Origin: Gammaproteobacteria bacterium
Lineage (GTDB): Bacteria; Pseudomonadota; Gammaproteobacteria; Francisellales; CACEW01
Direction: 5' to 3'
Length of the DNA stretch: 64,000 bases
Assembly: GCA_030652335.1 (NCBI GenBank)
Contig: JAUSAW010000018.1
Coordinates: 1-64,000 of the forward strand
Each line of letters starts with the position of its first letter. Position 1 is the stretch's first letter. Both the position numbers and the translations under genes were made by a program. Below the pieces are notes generated by a model. That model ran no database searches, was not told where the DNA came from, and was given only the letters and a program-made list of their open reading frames with translations. Shown here in pieces: positions 18,401 to 26,347 of this stretch.

Positions 18401-20090
18401 ACCGAATAATTGGAATGAATTATGGCGATTAAAACGACTATATAATGCCATCAAATCAATTGATGCAAGATTAGAATTAAAGCGATTATCTAAACTTAGA
18501 AATGAAATAGAAATTAAACTTTCTAAAACATATCAAGCAATCGTAGCACAAAGGACTTGGCTTCAGTTAGTGATTAATGCGACACCTTCTGTTAGAGGCG
18601 CGCTAATGGGCTATGTAGCTGCAATCACAAAAATGGGCAAAGGAACGGGAAAACGAGCATTTAGATACCGACTTAATGCTAGGGCTGAGGCAAAACGCGC
18701 TAGTAGCGCTATCCCCTGTTGGATCATGCCACATTATCGCATTTCTGAATCATTACCGGATGAACTTGGATACTTTGATTTAATAATCATTGATGAAGCA
18801 TCTCAATCTGATTTAACTGCGCTCCCTGCATTGTTTAGAGCGAAGAAAATACTTATTGTAGGGGATGATAAGCAAGTTTCGCCTGAAGGCGTAGGAATGG
18901 ATGAAACAAAAATTAGGAATTTGATTACAAGATATCTTTCTAGCCAAGTTGAAATGTACCGCGCACAAATGACGCCTGAAAGCTCAATTTATGACTTATT
19001 CAAAGTGGTTTTTGCGAGCTCTGCCGTGATGCTTAAAGAACATTTTCGCTGTGTTCCAGCCATTATTGAATATTCTAAACGTGAGTTTTATAACAATGAG
19101 CTGAAGCCCCTTAGATTACCTCTATCATCAGAAAGACTTGACCCTCCTTTAATTGATGTATTAGTAGAAGATGGCTTTCGTAGCGAGAGCGATCCTAATA
19201 TTAACCTCGCAGAAGTGAAATTTATAATAGATGAGATCAAAGCTATCACTCAAAACCCCAATATGATAAGCAAAACAATTGGGATAGTTTCTTTAATAGG
19301 AAATAGCCAAGCTCAAAAGATTTTTGAAACACTGCAACAAGAATTAGCTGTTGAGATTATACATCGACATAAAATTGCATGTGGCGATGCGAGAACATTT
19401 CAAGGAAAAGAGCGCGATATAATGTTTTTATCACTGATAGCCACCCCTGGCAACGCCGCAGCCATGACTCGCAATACATTTGCACAACGTTTTAATGTGG
19501 CTGCTTCGCGCGCTCGTGATCGCATGTATTTAGTTCGCAGCGTTACTCTAGATGACCTTAGCTTGAAAGATCATTTAAGGCGAAATCTAATTTCTCACTT
19601 CTCTGCTCCATTTAACCAAGATGAAATAAGAGTTAAAGAACTTCGTGATCTATGTGAATCAGGTTTTGAACTAGAAATATACGACATTCTTACTGAGCTC
19701 GGGTATTGCGTAACCACTCAAGTGAAGGTAAGCGAATTTCGAATAGATATGGTAGTCGAAGGCTGCAATGATTCTCGACTTGCTATTGAGTGCGATGGTG
19801 ATCGTTATCATGGGCCAGATAGATGGGAGCACGACATTCAACGACAAAGAATTTTAGAAAGAGCTGGCTGGAAATTCTGGCGATGCTTTGCCTCAACATT
19901 TGTTATGTATCGAAAAGAAGTAATTGAAGATTTATTGTCAACTTTGAGTGAATATGGTATCCAGCCGATCGGGGCAGAAGGATATCGAAGCCCTCTTACT
20001 GAGCTTAGGCGATATACAGCATTTTCAAATAAAGAAGATGTATCAAGTGAGCTTGCAATAGAAGAATTAGCTGCCGAAAAATTGCAATAA
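15492..20090 (+). CDS. SF1 helicase with C-terminal Vsr/DUF559-like nuclease, probable anti-phage protein
   Basis: A 1532-residue protein. The unknown N-terminal region (1-400) is followed by a superfamily 1 helicase split by a long helical insert. Walker A GPPGTGKT is at about 413, Walker B IIIDEAS at about 1101, QGKERD near 1301 and ASRARDRM near 1336. The last 200 residues hold a PD-(D/E)XK nuclease of the DUF559/Vsr/MTES_1575 type: FRIDMVV, AIECDGDRYH and RQRILERAGWKFWR. This resembles single-gene helicase-Vsr architectures reported as phage defence. Start 15492 follows GAGGGG by 7 nt. The codons are AT-rich, as expected of a transferred gene. Confidence 0.85.
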   Translation: MSNSKERLISLIEFAKQSALLRSNPVKILENHRIFLAYEHKLAKLPGIHFNIANEDEDAWLVVDRLQKLSPPQPKNKLLQIWINLANNPNSEPKLHLQIFVKTLTDADIACSNNEKEDQINLESFPQKEEIEKQFAKYIENEWQSWSKAEKIRRETIALYNDLFILKQQLEGEVADNQLELVWGIGLALWETNGDKVKYPLITQLVELCLDESSMAIKVRPRNIEPRMELEIYANADNPAVLTLEKIANEFFTKTGSLISPFDSESYAALLKSAATHLDGDGVYWPSHPDYKNNSLPTVDERLKITDSWAIFARPRGASLFIQDLDRFKNKLENNTEINLPEPLLSLVSEPAQECQEVTLTSYRGRSMTDARDYDDNNAPGKSKDLFFPLPFNDEQVRIAQLIEQHNGVVVQGPPGTGKTHTIANIICHYLAMGKKVLVTSMKEPALSVLQEKLPEAIKPLAIALLTNEAEGTKQFEYAISKIASEVQTINRTVLENDIKHLEADLNTYHGQLSKIDRDISSWAFKNLNKIHLDEEKLDPMEAAQEVINTINEIAWLDDEITNDPKFSPKFIHTDIIELKEARRKAGNCLKYLDCSLPKGNSFYSISEIIEAHKNLTASEKIKYQIETGEIPSLPDYSQETIELAKNLYSNLSQLKLLRLSLQDEKVDWPIVIIKKIRVNSEQDLFQLIEVLSNEVVETVSARIKFITKPVVISENADLNSEVIEAIKNLSVDKKSFGLTSIFSKKDEKQIIDCIRIITDRPTSKDDWQHVLEYITKIKEARNLISRWNALATELCFPVFEANTPLQSTATIVKIFSIYNKLKEQANLEKEIYDQIQVLFPSQTECTKQIEDSEITKLEKILSLHIRKFDLDKSLNIKESSYHALLEYNDDITLKIKDFFLNMLGNISVTEEDLRTSWSQLMAQLNHIHHLELAFCTIKMVTNQIEESGAIKWAERLRGNYVEINEDALIPNNWNELWRLKRLYNAIKSIDARLELKRLSKLRNEIEIKLSKTYQAIVAQRTWLQLVINATPSVRGALMGYVAAITKMGKGTGKRAFRYRLNARAEAKRASSAIPCWIMPHYRISESLPDELGYFDLIIIDEASQSDLTALPALFRAKKILIVGDDKQVSPEGVGMDETKIRNLITRYLSSQVEMYRAQMTPESSIYDLFKVVFASSAVMLKEHFRCVPAIIEYSKREFYNNELKPLRLPLSSERLDPPLIDVLVEDGFRSESDPNINLAEVKFIIDEIKAITQNPNMISKTIGIVSLIGNSQAQKIFETLQQELAVEIIHRHKIACGDARTFQGKERDIMFLSLIATPGNAAAMTRNTFAQRFNVAASRARDRMYLVRSVTLDDLSLKDHLRRNLISHFSAPFNQDEIRVKELRDLCESGFELEIYDILTELGYCVTTQVKVSEFRIDMVVEGCNDSRLAIECDGDRYHGPDRWEHDIQRQRILERAGWKFWRCFASTFVMYRKEVIEDLLSTLSEYGIQPIGAEGYRSPLTELRRYTAFSNKEDVSSELAIEELAAEKLQ

Positions 20091-20118
20091 ATGTAGAATT
20101 ACAAGGGATGAAACTAAT

Positions 20119-20483
20119 ATGAGTTTACGCTTCAGAAAAAGTTTAAAAATTGCCCCAGGAATTAAATTGAATCTCAGCAAAAGTGGAGGCAGTTTTTCAA
20201 TTGGACGCAAAGGCTGCACACTTAACGTAGGACCAAAAAAATTCGTTCTACGTTGGGCATATCTGACACAGGAATTAGTTATTCCAGCACCCATTCCTAT
20301 GCGAAGGAGAATAAGCATGATACTGTCACTCAAAATTCTACTAAGAATAGCTCAAACCTCTTTATAACAATCCTAACAATAATTTGTACAATTGGTTTGC
20401 TTATATTTTTTATTAAAATAGTTTTCCCATTAATGATTTTAATCGGTTTTGCCATATTTGCGCTTAATCGTAGCAATAAGTAG
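20119..20483 (+). pseudogene. DUF4236 protein split by a -1 frameshift at A7
   Basis: The first 41 codons (RFRKSLKIAPGIKLNLSKSG..SIG) are the DUF4236 N-terminus. The rest of the domain (LGISDTGISYS) continues in the -1 frame. The switch falls on the heptamer A AAA AAA at 20235-20241, read CCA AAA AAA TTC. With a -1 slip the product is 121 residues and ends in two hydrophobic segments (about 77-115). This may be a programmed frameshift, a homopolymer mutation or a sequencing error. It follows the helicase gene by 28 nt and is probably co-transcribed. Confidence 0.7.
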
Positions 20484-20496
20484 CTTTATTTTCCTT

Positions 20497-20531
20497 GGCA
20501 CACTCGCCCCCAAATTCTGGCAAAGTGTGCC
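20497..20531. repeat. GGCACACT hairpin repeat, copy 1
   Basis: Perfect 8-bp arms GGCACACT (20497-20504) and AGTGTGCC (20524-20531) enclose a 19-nt loop containing CCCCCAAATTCTGG. A related copy lies at 21593-21638, on the other side of the 20717-21421 gene. The rest of 20484-20716 shows no gene. Confidence 0.65.
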
Positions 20532-20716
20532 ACAACTCACAATGACCGAACCCCTTCCAAAGCCCCGTAGGTTCTGCCATTACCGCTTGTGATGGATGGT
20601 AGTGAGTATTGACTCAAGGCCAAATAACCCAACAATTAATTCAAAGTTTGGCAATTAAAATTTCTATTGAATTTAGAATTATAGCAATTTCTCTTCACTT
20701 GAACTTGATCTCTAAC

Positions 20717-21421
20717 TTACACCTTTATTTCACCCATTGGAACAATATCAAAAGATTTTGGCACAACAAATTTCTTGAAGCACTCTTTAGACAAACTAGT
20801 TAAATTATTCATGGCCCCCTCATTCAATTGAAGACAATAGTCGCTATAGCTTTTTAGATTTTTTAAAGTCTCCATGGCCTCGTTAACCATATTTTTATTT
20901 TGCATACCGTCTTTCAACAGCAGCTCATTTACGAGAAGATTATGTGAATCAACTATGTTTAAACATTGATTGAACGTATCTTCTGCTGCTAATAAACACT
21001 GCAAGTTTTCTAAGACCTTGAAGTTATGAGCAATCTTAGGATTTAATATAATTTTAGTCAAATTACCTTGGTCAATATGAATCGATAGCTTTGATACAAG
21101 CATTTTTTTACATTCAAAATAGCCATCCACTACTGCTTCATTTGCCATATCGTATACATTCTTCAGAGTTGAATGCTGCCGATACAGCACTAGATAACAA
21201 TATAAAACAGAATTTTTTGATTGGGGAATTAATTCAAGCTGCTTTAAACGTAATGAGTACATAAATCCTAATAATGTAACAAGAAATGGGCCTACAAAAA
21301 GGTCGAAATTTTTAAGGAAAGTATTAAGGCTCATTAAAAAAGCATTATGCCCACTATAAACTCTAAGAAAAAAATATAAAGAAACGATGCTAATTACAAC
21401 CACTCTGGGCAATAGTTTCAT
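20717..21421 (-). CDS. Two-helix membrane protein of unknown function
   Basis: A 234-residue protein with hydrophobic segments at about 5-22 and 39-55, followed by a long cytoplasmic helical domain with no motif that I recognise. Start 21421 is preceded by AGGGG. It is the only minus-strand gene of the island and is flanked by related hairpin repeats, so it may be a separate cassette. A role with the helicase is possible only by position. Confidence 0.6.
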   Translation of the reverse strand: MKLLPRVVVISIVSLYFFLRVYSGHNAFLMSLNTFLKNFDLFVGPFLVTLLGFMYSLRLKQLELIPQSKNSVLYCYLVLYRQHSTLKNVYDMANEAVVDGYFECKKMLVSKLSIHIDQGNLTKIILNPKIAHNFKVLENLQCLLAAEDTFNQCLNIVDSHNLLVNELLLKDGMQNKNMVNEAMETLKNLKSYSDYCLQLNEGAMNNLTSLSKECFKKFVVPKSFDIVPMGEIKV

Positions 21422-21592
21422 AATAAAACCCCTAAAAAAGTTATTATGATGCCATAGCCTTAGATTCTTCCCAAGCTTTTAATCATTCAAATTTTTAAGA
21501 AATTACTATAAAAGCCTTAGCTGGCATAATTAGACATCGATACTTTGTTTGATAAACAAGCCTCCGTAATGGAACTTGAATTATAAATTTTT

Positions 21593-21638
21593 GGCACACT
21601 CATGGCATACTTGCCCCAAATTATGGCAAAAGTCTGCC
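21593..21638. repeat. GGCACACT hairpin repeat, copy 2
   Basis: GGCACACT (21593-21600) and AGTCTGCC (21631-21638) are arms with one mismatch around TTGCCCCAAATTATGGC. Sequence and layout match copy 1 at 20497-20531. The rest of 21422-21784 holds no gene but contains the start of the border repeat at 21704. Confidence 0.6.
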
Positions 21639-21703
21639 ACAGATCATAATTATCACCTGCTAAAAAAGCATGTGGGGATTTTGCGGGAATTAGCTATACA
21701 TTG

Positions 21704-21836
21704 TTAAGCATTACGCTACATTTGTGGTGAGCGCCCGTTTAATTTATTTTCAATAAAATCAATATATTACACCATGTCAGCCTCGACTCATAATCCTTTG
21801 GTCCTTGGTTCAAGTCCAAGTGGGCCCACCAATATT
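21704..21836 (+). repeat. Right border of the island, including attR
   Basis: An 80-nt AT-rich leader (TAAGCATTACGC...ATTTGTGGTGAGCG) runs into the perfect 52-bp tRNA copy at 21785-21836. The same leader and a worn tRNA copy recur at 23009-23135. Sequence after 21836 also resembles that after the real tRNA (CAAAGATCAAATT). Confidence 0.8.
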
Positions 21837-21996
21837 TTCATAACCTCCAGCCTAATGACTCAAAGATCAAATTGGCAATGCAATCGTGTTTTGTGCTCAT
21901 GACAATTCTCTCAGCGCTGCCGAGAGTTTTTTGTTATCTTAAGAAGCCTCATAGAACTGTTCCATTCAATTGCTAAACTCTTTTAACCAGCGAATA

Positions 21997-22923
21997 TTAT
22001 TCATGATGAAGGTTTACACCAGGCACAGCAAATAAGCGCGAGCAACAGCTTCTAAAAAAACCCAGCACACCATTATAGTAAAGTGCCTCACGCAGTCTTG
22101 CGCCCAATGTATCGAAAACGAATGGGTTATTAGTAGCGATAGGTGTGTCTTGTAAAGCGTGGAAATCAGTCATAGCTTCTGCAAATCGCCTCATCTTATA
22201 CAAAATAGCCATTCTAATTGCTTTAATTTCATCTGAATTTTCTGGCATGGCAACTAAAGTAGCATCACACTCATTAAGAACATCCTCTATATTAACAGGC
22301 TCAAACAAAAGGTTATCATCATCCGCAATAGTCTCACCTCTAACACGTTTTAATTTGCAAATAATCCAATTGGGTTGAAATTCACCTTCCTCTTCAAATA
22401 CATAAATAAAAGTAGCAGACAGTGCGCTAGGTAAGTAGCGCGCATAATTTGAACAAGCCTCAAGTTTATCCCGATAAATTGACACCACATCTCTATCGTG
22501 AGTTTGACTAATTTTCAAATCTAATTGGGATAATAATTCATCTTCTAAATTAACTCGGCTATAAAATATTATTTTGGTCGTCAACCAATGATCATGACCA
22601 TACCTTAAAGCATCTTCTGGCAATGTATTATATGCCTGGTCTACAGCGGCTATATCATCCCTTGCAAGTGGAATAAGATGAGTCAGATCACTACGGAGAA
22701 CATTAAATAAGCTAATGCGGTCAAGCCTGGCTTCAATAATAGCAATTTCATTAAAACCACTGCCAGTGATAACACCATTTAAAAGTTCTAGCGCATCATT
22801 TACTCTCCTAGTGTTCGCAGCGCTCACACGCCCTGATCGCTCGATAGCTTCTGCAACGAAATGACGAACATCATCAACATTATTAAAAAAAGCATCCGCA
22901 CCCGCCCCCTGGTTACCATTCAC
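21997..22923 (-). CDS. Unknown 308-residue helical protein in the second border unit
   Basis: No family recognised. The protein is soluble, acidic and helical, with a short hydrophobic, Cys-containing segment near the C-terminus (VLGFFRSCCSRLFAV, about 286-300). It starts with GTG at 22923 after AAAGGGG. It is the only gene in the 1.3-kb unit between two island borders, so it was probably acquired with it. It resembles the other orphan proteins of the window in style, and an effector role is a guess. Confidence 0.6.
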   Translation of the reverse strand: MNGNQGAGADAFFNNVDDVRHFVAEAIERSGRVSAANTRRVNDALELLNGVITGSGFNEIAIIEARLDRISLFNVLRSDLTHLIPLARDDIAAVDQAYNTLPEDALRYGHDHWLTTKIIFYSRVNLEDELLSQLDLKISQTHDRDVVSIYRDKLEACSNYARYLPSALSATFIYVFEEEGEFQPNWIICKLKRVRGETIADDDNLLFEPVNIEDVLNECDATLVAMPENSDEIKAIRMAILYKMRRFAEAMTDFHALQDTPIATNNPFVFDTLGARLREALYYNGVLGFFRSCCSRLFAVPGVNLHHE

Positions 22924-23008
22924 AGTTGTCCCCTTTTAAAAAATTTGATAATGCAAATATGCGCCCAACTAATGCTGAAATCAACGGTAACACTAAGGCA
23001 AATAATAA

Positions 23009-23135
23009 TTAAGCATTTATGTACATTTGTGGTGAGCGTCAGTTTAATTTAACTTTAAATATATCAAAATCTTATCTATTGGCAGGCTCTTCTCATCATC
23101 CTTTGGCCCTTGATTCAAGTCCAAGTGGGCACCCA
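23009..23135 (+). repeat. Second right border with degraded tRNA-Ile fragment
   Basis: The leader (TAAGCATTTATGTACATTTGTGGTGAGCG) matches that at 21704, and 23087-23135 is a worn copy of the tRNA 3' half (CATCCTTTGGCCCTTGATTC, then CAAGTCCAAGTGGGC). This marks the end of an older insertion at the same site. The rest of 22924-23241 shows no gene. Confidence 0.75.
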
Positions 23136-23241
23136 TTTTAAAACTTTTGATTTGCTAGAAGCTCTAAATCAGCATTCAAAATAGCAAAAATTCTATATAA
23201 TAAGCTTTCACCCTCTACTAATCTGAATTGAAAAAGACCTC

Positions 23242-23811
23242 ATGATTGGACCTTTTAGCACTCATACTTTTACCTTAGCATCACGTTCTTTGGTAATACA
23301 AAAACCTACCGAAAAAGAGTGTGATGCTTTAATTATATTAGCCCGAAATACTTATTCTGAAACTTATCCATACTTGTTTACATCAGAAAACTTACATGAG
23401 CTTTTTAATAAAGAACACATAACAAAAGAACTTGAATCAACAGAGTATGAATATGCTCTTATTTATGTAGATGAAAAACCAGCAGGTTACTCAAAGGTTA
23501 GTTTTAATCAAAAAGACCCCTCAACTGATAAAGTTACCCCTATGCTTGATAAACTATACGTGCTAAAAGCCTTTCAAGGAAAAGGCCTCGACAAAGAGCT
23601 ATTACAGCATTGTTTTAAACGTATTATAGATAGAGGCAACGCTAGTCTGACACTAAATGTTTGGAAAGATAACCCTACTGCTATTAAATTTTATGAAAAG
23701 CACGGGTTTTGCTTTACTGGCAACACAGCAGCATTAGATTTTGCAGGTCGACGTTTTATTGACTGCCAAATGACGAAGGAGCTTACGCCAGCTCCTGACT
23801 ACACATTTTAA
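23242..23811 (+). CDS. GNAT-family N-acetyltransferase
   Basis: A 189-residue acetyltransferase. The acetyl-CoA loop appears as LYVLKAFQGKGLDKELLQH (Q/RxxGxG/A) at about 113-131, followed by the NPTAIKFYEKHGFCFTG motif B. The substrate is unknown. The gene lies just past the last border repeat and overlaps the opposing 23808-24329 gene by 4 bases. Confidence 0.88.
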   Translation: MIGPFSTHTFTLASRSLVIQKPTEKECDALIILARNTYSETYPYLFTSENLHELFNKEHITKELESTEYEYALIYVDEKPAGYSKVSFNQKDPSTDKVTPMLDKLYVLKAFQGKGLDKELLQHCFKRIIDRGNASLTLNVWKDNPTAIKFYEKHGFCFTGNTAALDFAGRRFIDCQMTKELTPAPDYTF

Positions 23812-24329
23812 CTCGCTGATAATACATCAAAGCCACTCTGTTTATCCTGCTTTCTAATTAGCGGCCCTTGTAATGGAACTATGGTAACTTCGGCTAATAC
23901 CCCCACGGTAGCATTATCTACATTACCGCCAAACATATGATAATCGTGGCCGCTTAAACCGGCATGGAGATGGACCTCGCGCTTACCTTTTGCAAAAAAT
24001 ACATTGCCGTTTAGGGAGACAAGTTCAAACAGCCCTGGGAAATAGCGTGTGACATTTTGCTCGGTTTTATCGTCGTAATAATGCAAGGTTGGATTTTCAA
24101 TAGCCCCAAGCCCTGACACTGAAGCACCAGCTAAATCAGCATCATTAGCGCATTGTAGTATAGATTGATTTAGGTTCTCACCTTTTTTTAACGCTAGAAT
24201 AAAAGGCGCGCTAGAACCACGTAACTGCGTGCAGGAATCGCTATTTACTAAAGATGGCGTTGTAGCATAGGCTAGATTAACCGAAATCAAGCACAAGGAA
24301 ATGACATTAAAAACGCGCCTTAATTTCAT
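23808..24329 (-). CDS. Exported PPC/DUF296-domain protein
   Basis: A 173-residue protein: a signal peptide (1-22, cut after LAYA) followed by a PPC/DUF296 domain (LKKGENLNQSILQCANDADLAGASVSGLGAI; HLHAGLSGHDYHMFGGN). Such domains are usually cytoplasmic, trimeric and often metal-binding via HxH; export is unusual. It lies 13 nt after a DUF1080 gene and follows an outer-membrane protein gene on the same strand, so the three may form an envelope operon. Confidence 0.8.
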   Translation of the reverse strand: MKLRRVFNVISLCLISVNLAYATTPSLVNSDSCTQLRGSSAPFILALKKGENLNQSILQCANDADLAGASVSGLGAIENPTLHYYDDKTEQNVTRYFPGLFELVSLNGNVFFAKGKREVHLHAGLSGHDYHMFGGNVDNATVGVLAEVTIVPLQGPLIRKQDKQSGFDVLSAS

Positions 24330-24342
24330 CGCTCTAACTCCT

Positions 24343-25059
24343 TTAACTAGTCGATTGAGTATCGGACTGTAACGGCAAGACGCTTATCTCTTTAAACCAG
24401 ACTTGCCCCACCATTTCGTTAATTAAATCATTATGGTTTTGTACTCCGATATAGCCGGTGGCTGCCATAGGGTTACCTCGGTCCGGTTCGGATGAGGCTT
24501 GTTTGGGTGGTACCGATTGAGTTGGCGTATAATGAGTGGCGAATTGGCCGTTAATATAAACGGTAATGGCTTGGTCCTCTAAAAAAATATCCATGGTATT
24601 CCATTCGCCCGCAGGTTTAGTAAGGCCATCGCGTGCGCTGCTTAATGAATACACTGAGCCTGTTCGATGATAGCCATCGGTATGATCGGCAATCTTAATT
24701 TGATAGCCGTGATTTACCGCATCCCATACATCGGTCGGCGCATTGGGCATTAATACAAATACGGCCGCGCTTGTTTCAGGATGGCTTACTTTAAACACTA
24801 CTCGAACGACACAGTTCCCGAATTTTTCAGGTTTATACCACATTACGCCCATTTTACCACGCGACATAAGCGCGTTGTCTTTTATGGCAAAGTCACCCAA
24901 ACCGACAAAGCCCCATTTATCTAAATCATGTCCATTAAAAAGCTGTTGCCAGCCCGCTGTAGGAAGAATTGGCTCCACGTTGGTAGCTTGATTATCGGCA
25001 TAGGAAATTGAGAAGGGCAGCAAGGCTAACCAGGCCACAAGTACTTTCTTTAGTTTCAT
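24343..25059 (-). CDS. Exported DUF1080 protein (3-keto-disaccharide hydrolase-like)
   Basis: A 238-residue protein with a signal peptide (1-21, cut after SYA) and a concanavalin-like DUF1080 beta-sandwich (GWQQLFNGHDLDKWGF; EWNTMDIFLEDQAITVYING; GYIGVQNH). The family includes 3-keto-glycoside hydrolases and carbohydrate-binding proteins; the substrate here is unknown. It is probably periplasmic or secreted. Confidence 0.85.
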   Translation of the reverse strand: MKLKKVLVAWLALLPFSISYADNQATNVEPILPTAGWQQLFNGHDLDKWGFVGLGDFAIKDNALMSRGKMGVMWYKPEKFGNCVVRVVFKVSHPETSAAVFVLMPNAPTDVWDAVNHGYQIKIADHTDGYHRTGSVYSLSSARDGLTKPAGEWNTMDIFLEDQAITVYINGQFATHYTPTQSVPPKQASSEPDRGNPMAATGYIGVQNHNDLINEMVGQVWFKEISVLPLQSDTQSTS

Positions 25060-25083
25060 AACATTCTCCTTAATGTTTACTCT

Positions 25084-25776
25084 CTACGAAAATTTATAAA
25101 TTAGCCCTAGTTGGAACTGATTCGATTCCGGACTTAGCTTCATGGTGCGGTATTGGCCTGGCTCAAGCGGGAAAGTAGTATTGGTATAGGTATCATAACG
25201 AATATGATCATATTCCAAACGCAGATCAAGGCGGGGAGTTAAAGCGGTCAGCAATCCCGCCCCTACTTTCCAGCCATTTAGCCATTGATTCTCCGTAATT
25301 CCATAAGAAGCATTGCCTAATGTGGCCTTTGACTCTGAATACTGGAAATCGCCTCTTTCAAAACCGATGCGGCCATATAATGCCACGTTTGAGTTGATAT
25401 AATATCCAGGTGATAGACTTATCCCATAACTCTTATTAATACTCAACGTTGCCGTGCTAGTTTGCCCTGGACTAACGGTATTATCGACAAACCAGCCGTT
25501 ATATTTCATAGAGCTTAGATTGCCGTCGAGCTCGGTGGCGATAAAACCACGACCAATATCAAAGCGATAGCCTAACAGCGCGCCGCCGAAAAAGCCTTTA
25601 CCGGCTAAGTTATCCTGCTTATCATAAATTTGGGCATTATTTTCATCTATAGTTAAAGTCTTATAAAAATCTGTTGAATCATACCCCCCGGTCACTCCAG
25701 TATAAAAGCCGCTGGCATAAGCGCTTGAGGCCAATAGGGTTAAAATAAAAGCAGCGCTCGGGTATAATTTTTTCAT
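25084..25776 (-). CDS. Outer-membrane beta-barrel protein
   Basis: A 230-residue protein with signal peptide (cut after AYA, residue 21) and repeated amphipathic strands (GFYTGVTGGYDS..., GALLGYRFDIGRGF, ...LRLEYDHIRYD), ending in the aromatic FQLGLIYKFS that BAM recognises. The length suits an 8-stranded OmpA/Opa-type barrel. Start 25776 has GGAG upstream. It is the first gene of the minus-strand set down to 23808. Confidence 0.85.
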   Translation of the reverse strand: MKKLYPSAAFILTLLASSAYASGFYTGVTGGYDSTDFYKTLTIDENNAQIYDKQDNLAGKGFFGGALLGYRFDIGRGFIATELDGNLSSMKYNGWFVDNTVSPGQTSTATLSINKSYGISLSPGYYINSNVALYGRIGFERGDFQYSESKATLGNASYGITENQWLNGWKVGAGLLTALTPRLDLRLEYDHIRYDTYTNTTFPLEPGQYRTMKLSPESNQFQLGLIYKFS

Positions 25777-25937
25777 ACTTCACTCCTGTGGGTTTGAAAA
25801 ACTAAACAGTACAAACGGATGTGTTAAAAAACAAGCATACTATTCTATTTAGCGTATTTGTACCTGTTACAGTGTTCTCTTTTTTTGCCACCTTATATAC
25901 ACTAAATCCTCCAACCCACCACCCATAAGGATGCATT

Positions 25938-26339
25938 ATGAGACTGCCCTCTTTACTATTAGCGGCTAGTTACTCCCTCATTGCGGCTGTAGCTGAAGTT
26001 TGTCGAACCCATGAACCTTGCGAAGTAAATCAAAGCTGCGCCTGCACCATACCAGCCGATAATTACAATCCACGCACCTTTTACGTTGATTTTAACGGTA
26101 TTGAGAAAGGTAGAAATTATACCGGCACCCTAAATGGCCTCGATGGTAAGTTTATGGGCATTCAACTTCCTGAAGGCGCTACATTTGACTGTAATCAACG
26201 CGATTGCTATACCTTTTTTCCTGTAAATTTCACTATCGATACCGATAACATGAAAGAAACTAACGGCACCGCCGAAGTCGCCTTTTTAGCCGTTAAAAGC
26301 GATATCTCATGGCAACTTAGTGCTTCATTAGAGGGCTAA
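25938..26339 (+). CDS. Secreted Cys-rich protein of unknown function
   Basis: A 133-residue protein with an N-terminal signal peptide (about 1-19) and seven cysteines, several clustered at C-x4-C-x6-C-x-C (residues 22-36), likely forming disulfides in the periplasm. The rest looks beta-rich. No family recognised. It is 8 nt ahead of the DUF4385 gene. Confidence 0.7.
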   Translation: MRLPSLLLAASYSLIAAVAEVCRTHEPCEVNQSCACTIPADNYNPRTFYVDFNGIEKGRNYTGTLNGLDGKFMGIQLPEGATFDCNQRDCYTFFPVNFTIDTDNMKETNGTAEVAFLAVKSDISWQLSASLEG

Positions 26340-26347
26340 GTTTATTT

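Larger units (their letters stand above)
15088..21836. mobile_element. tRNA-Ile genomic island (about 6.7 kb)
   Basis: The segment lies between two perfect 52-bp copies of the tRNA-Ile 3' half. It carries a helicase-nuclease gene, a frameshifted DUF4236 gene and a two-helix membrane protein. Base composition is more AT-rich than the leuS block. No integrase gene or recognisable fragment is present, so the island is probably immobile or mobilised in trans. Confidence 0.8.

Noticed and set aside
15140..21784. Integrase or transposase in the island
   Set aside because: None of the frames on either strand shows tyrosine recombinase or transposase motifs.
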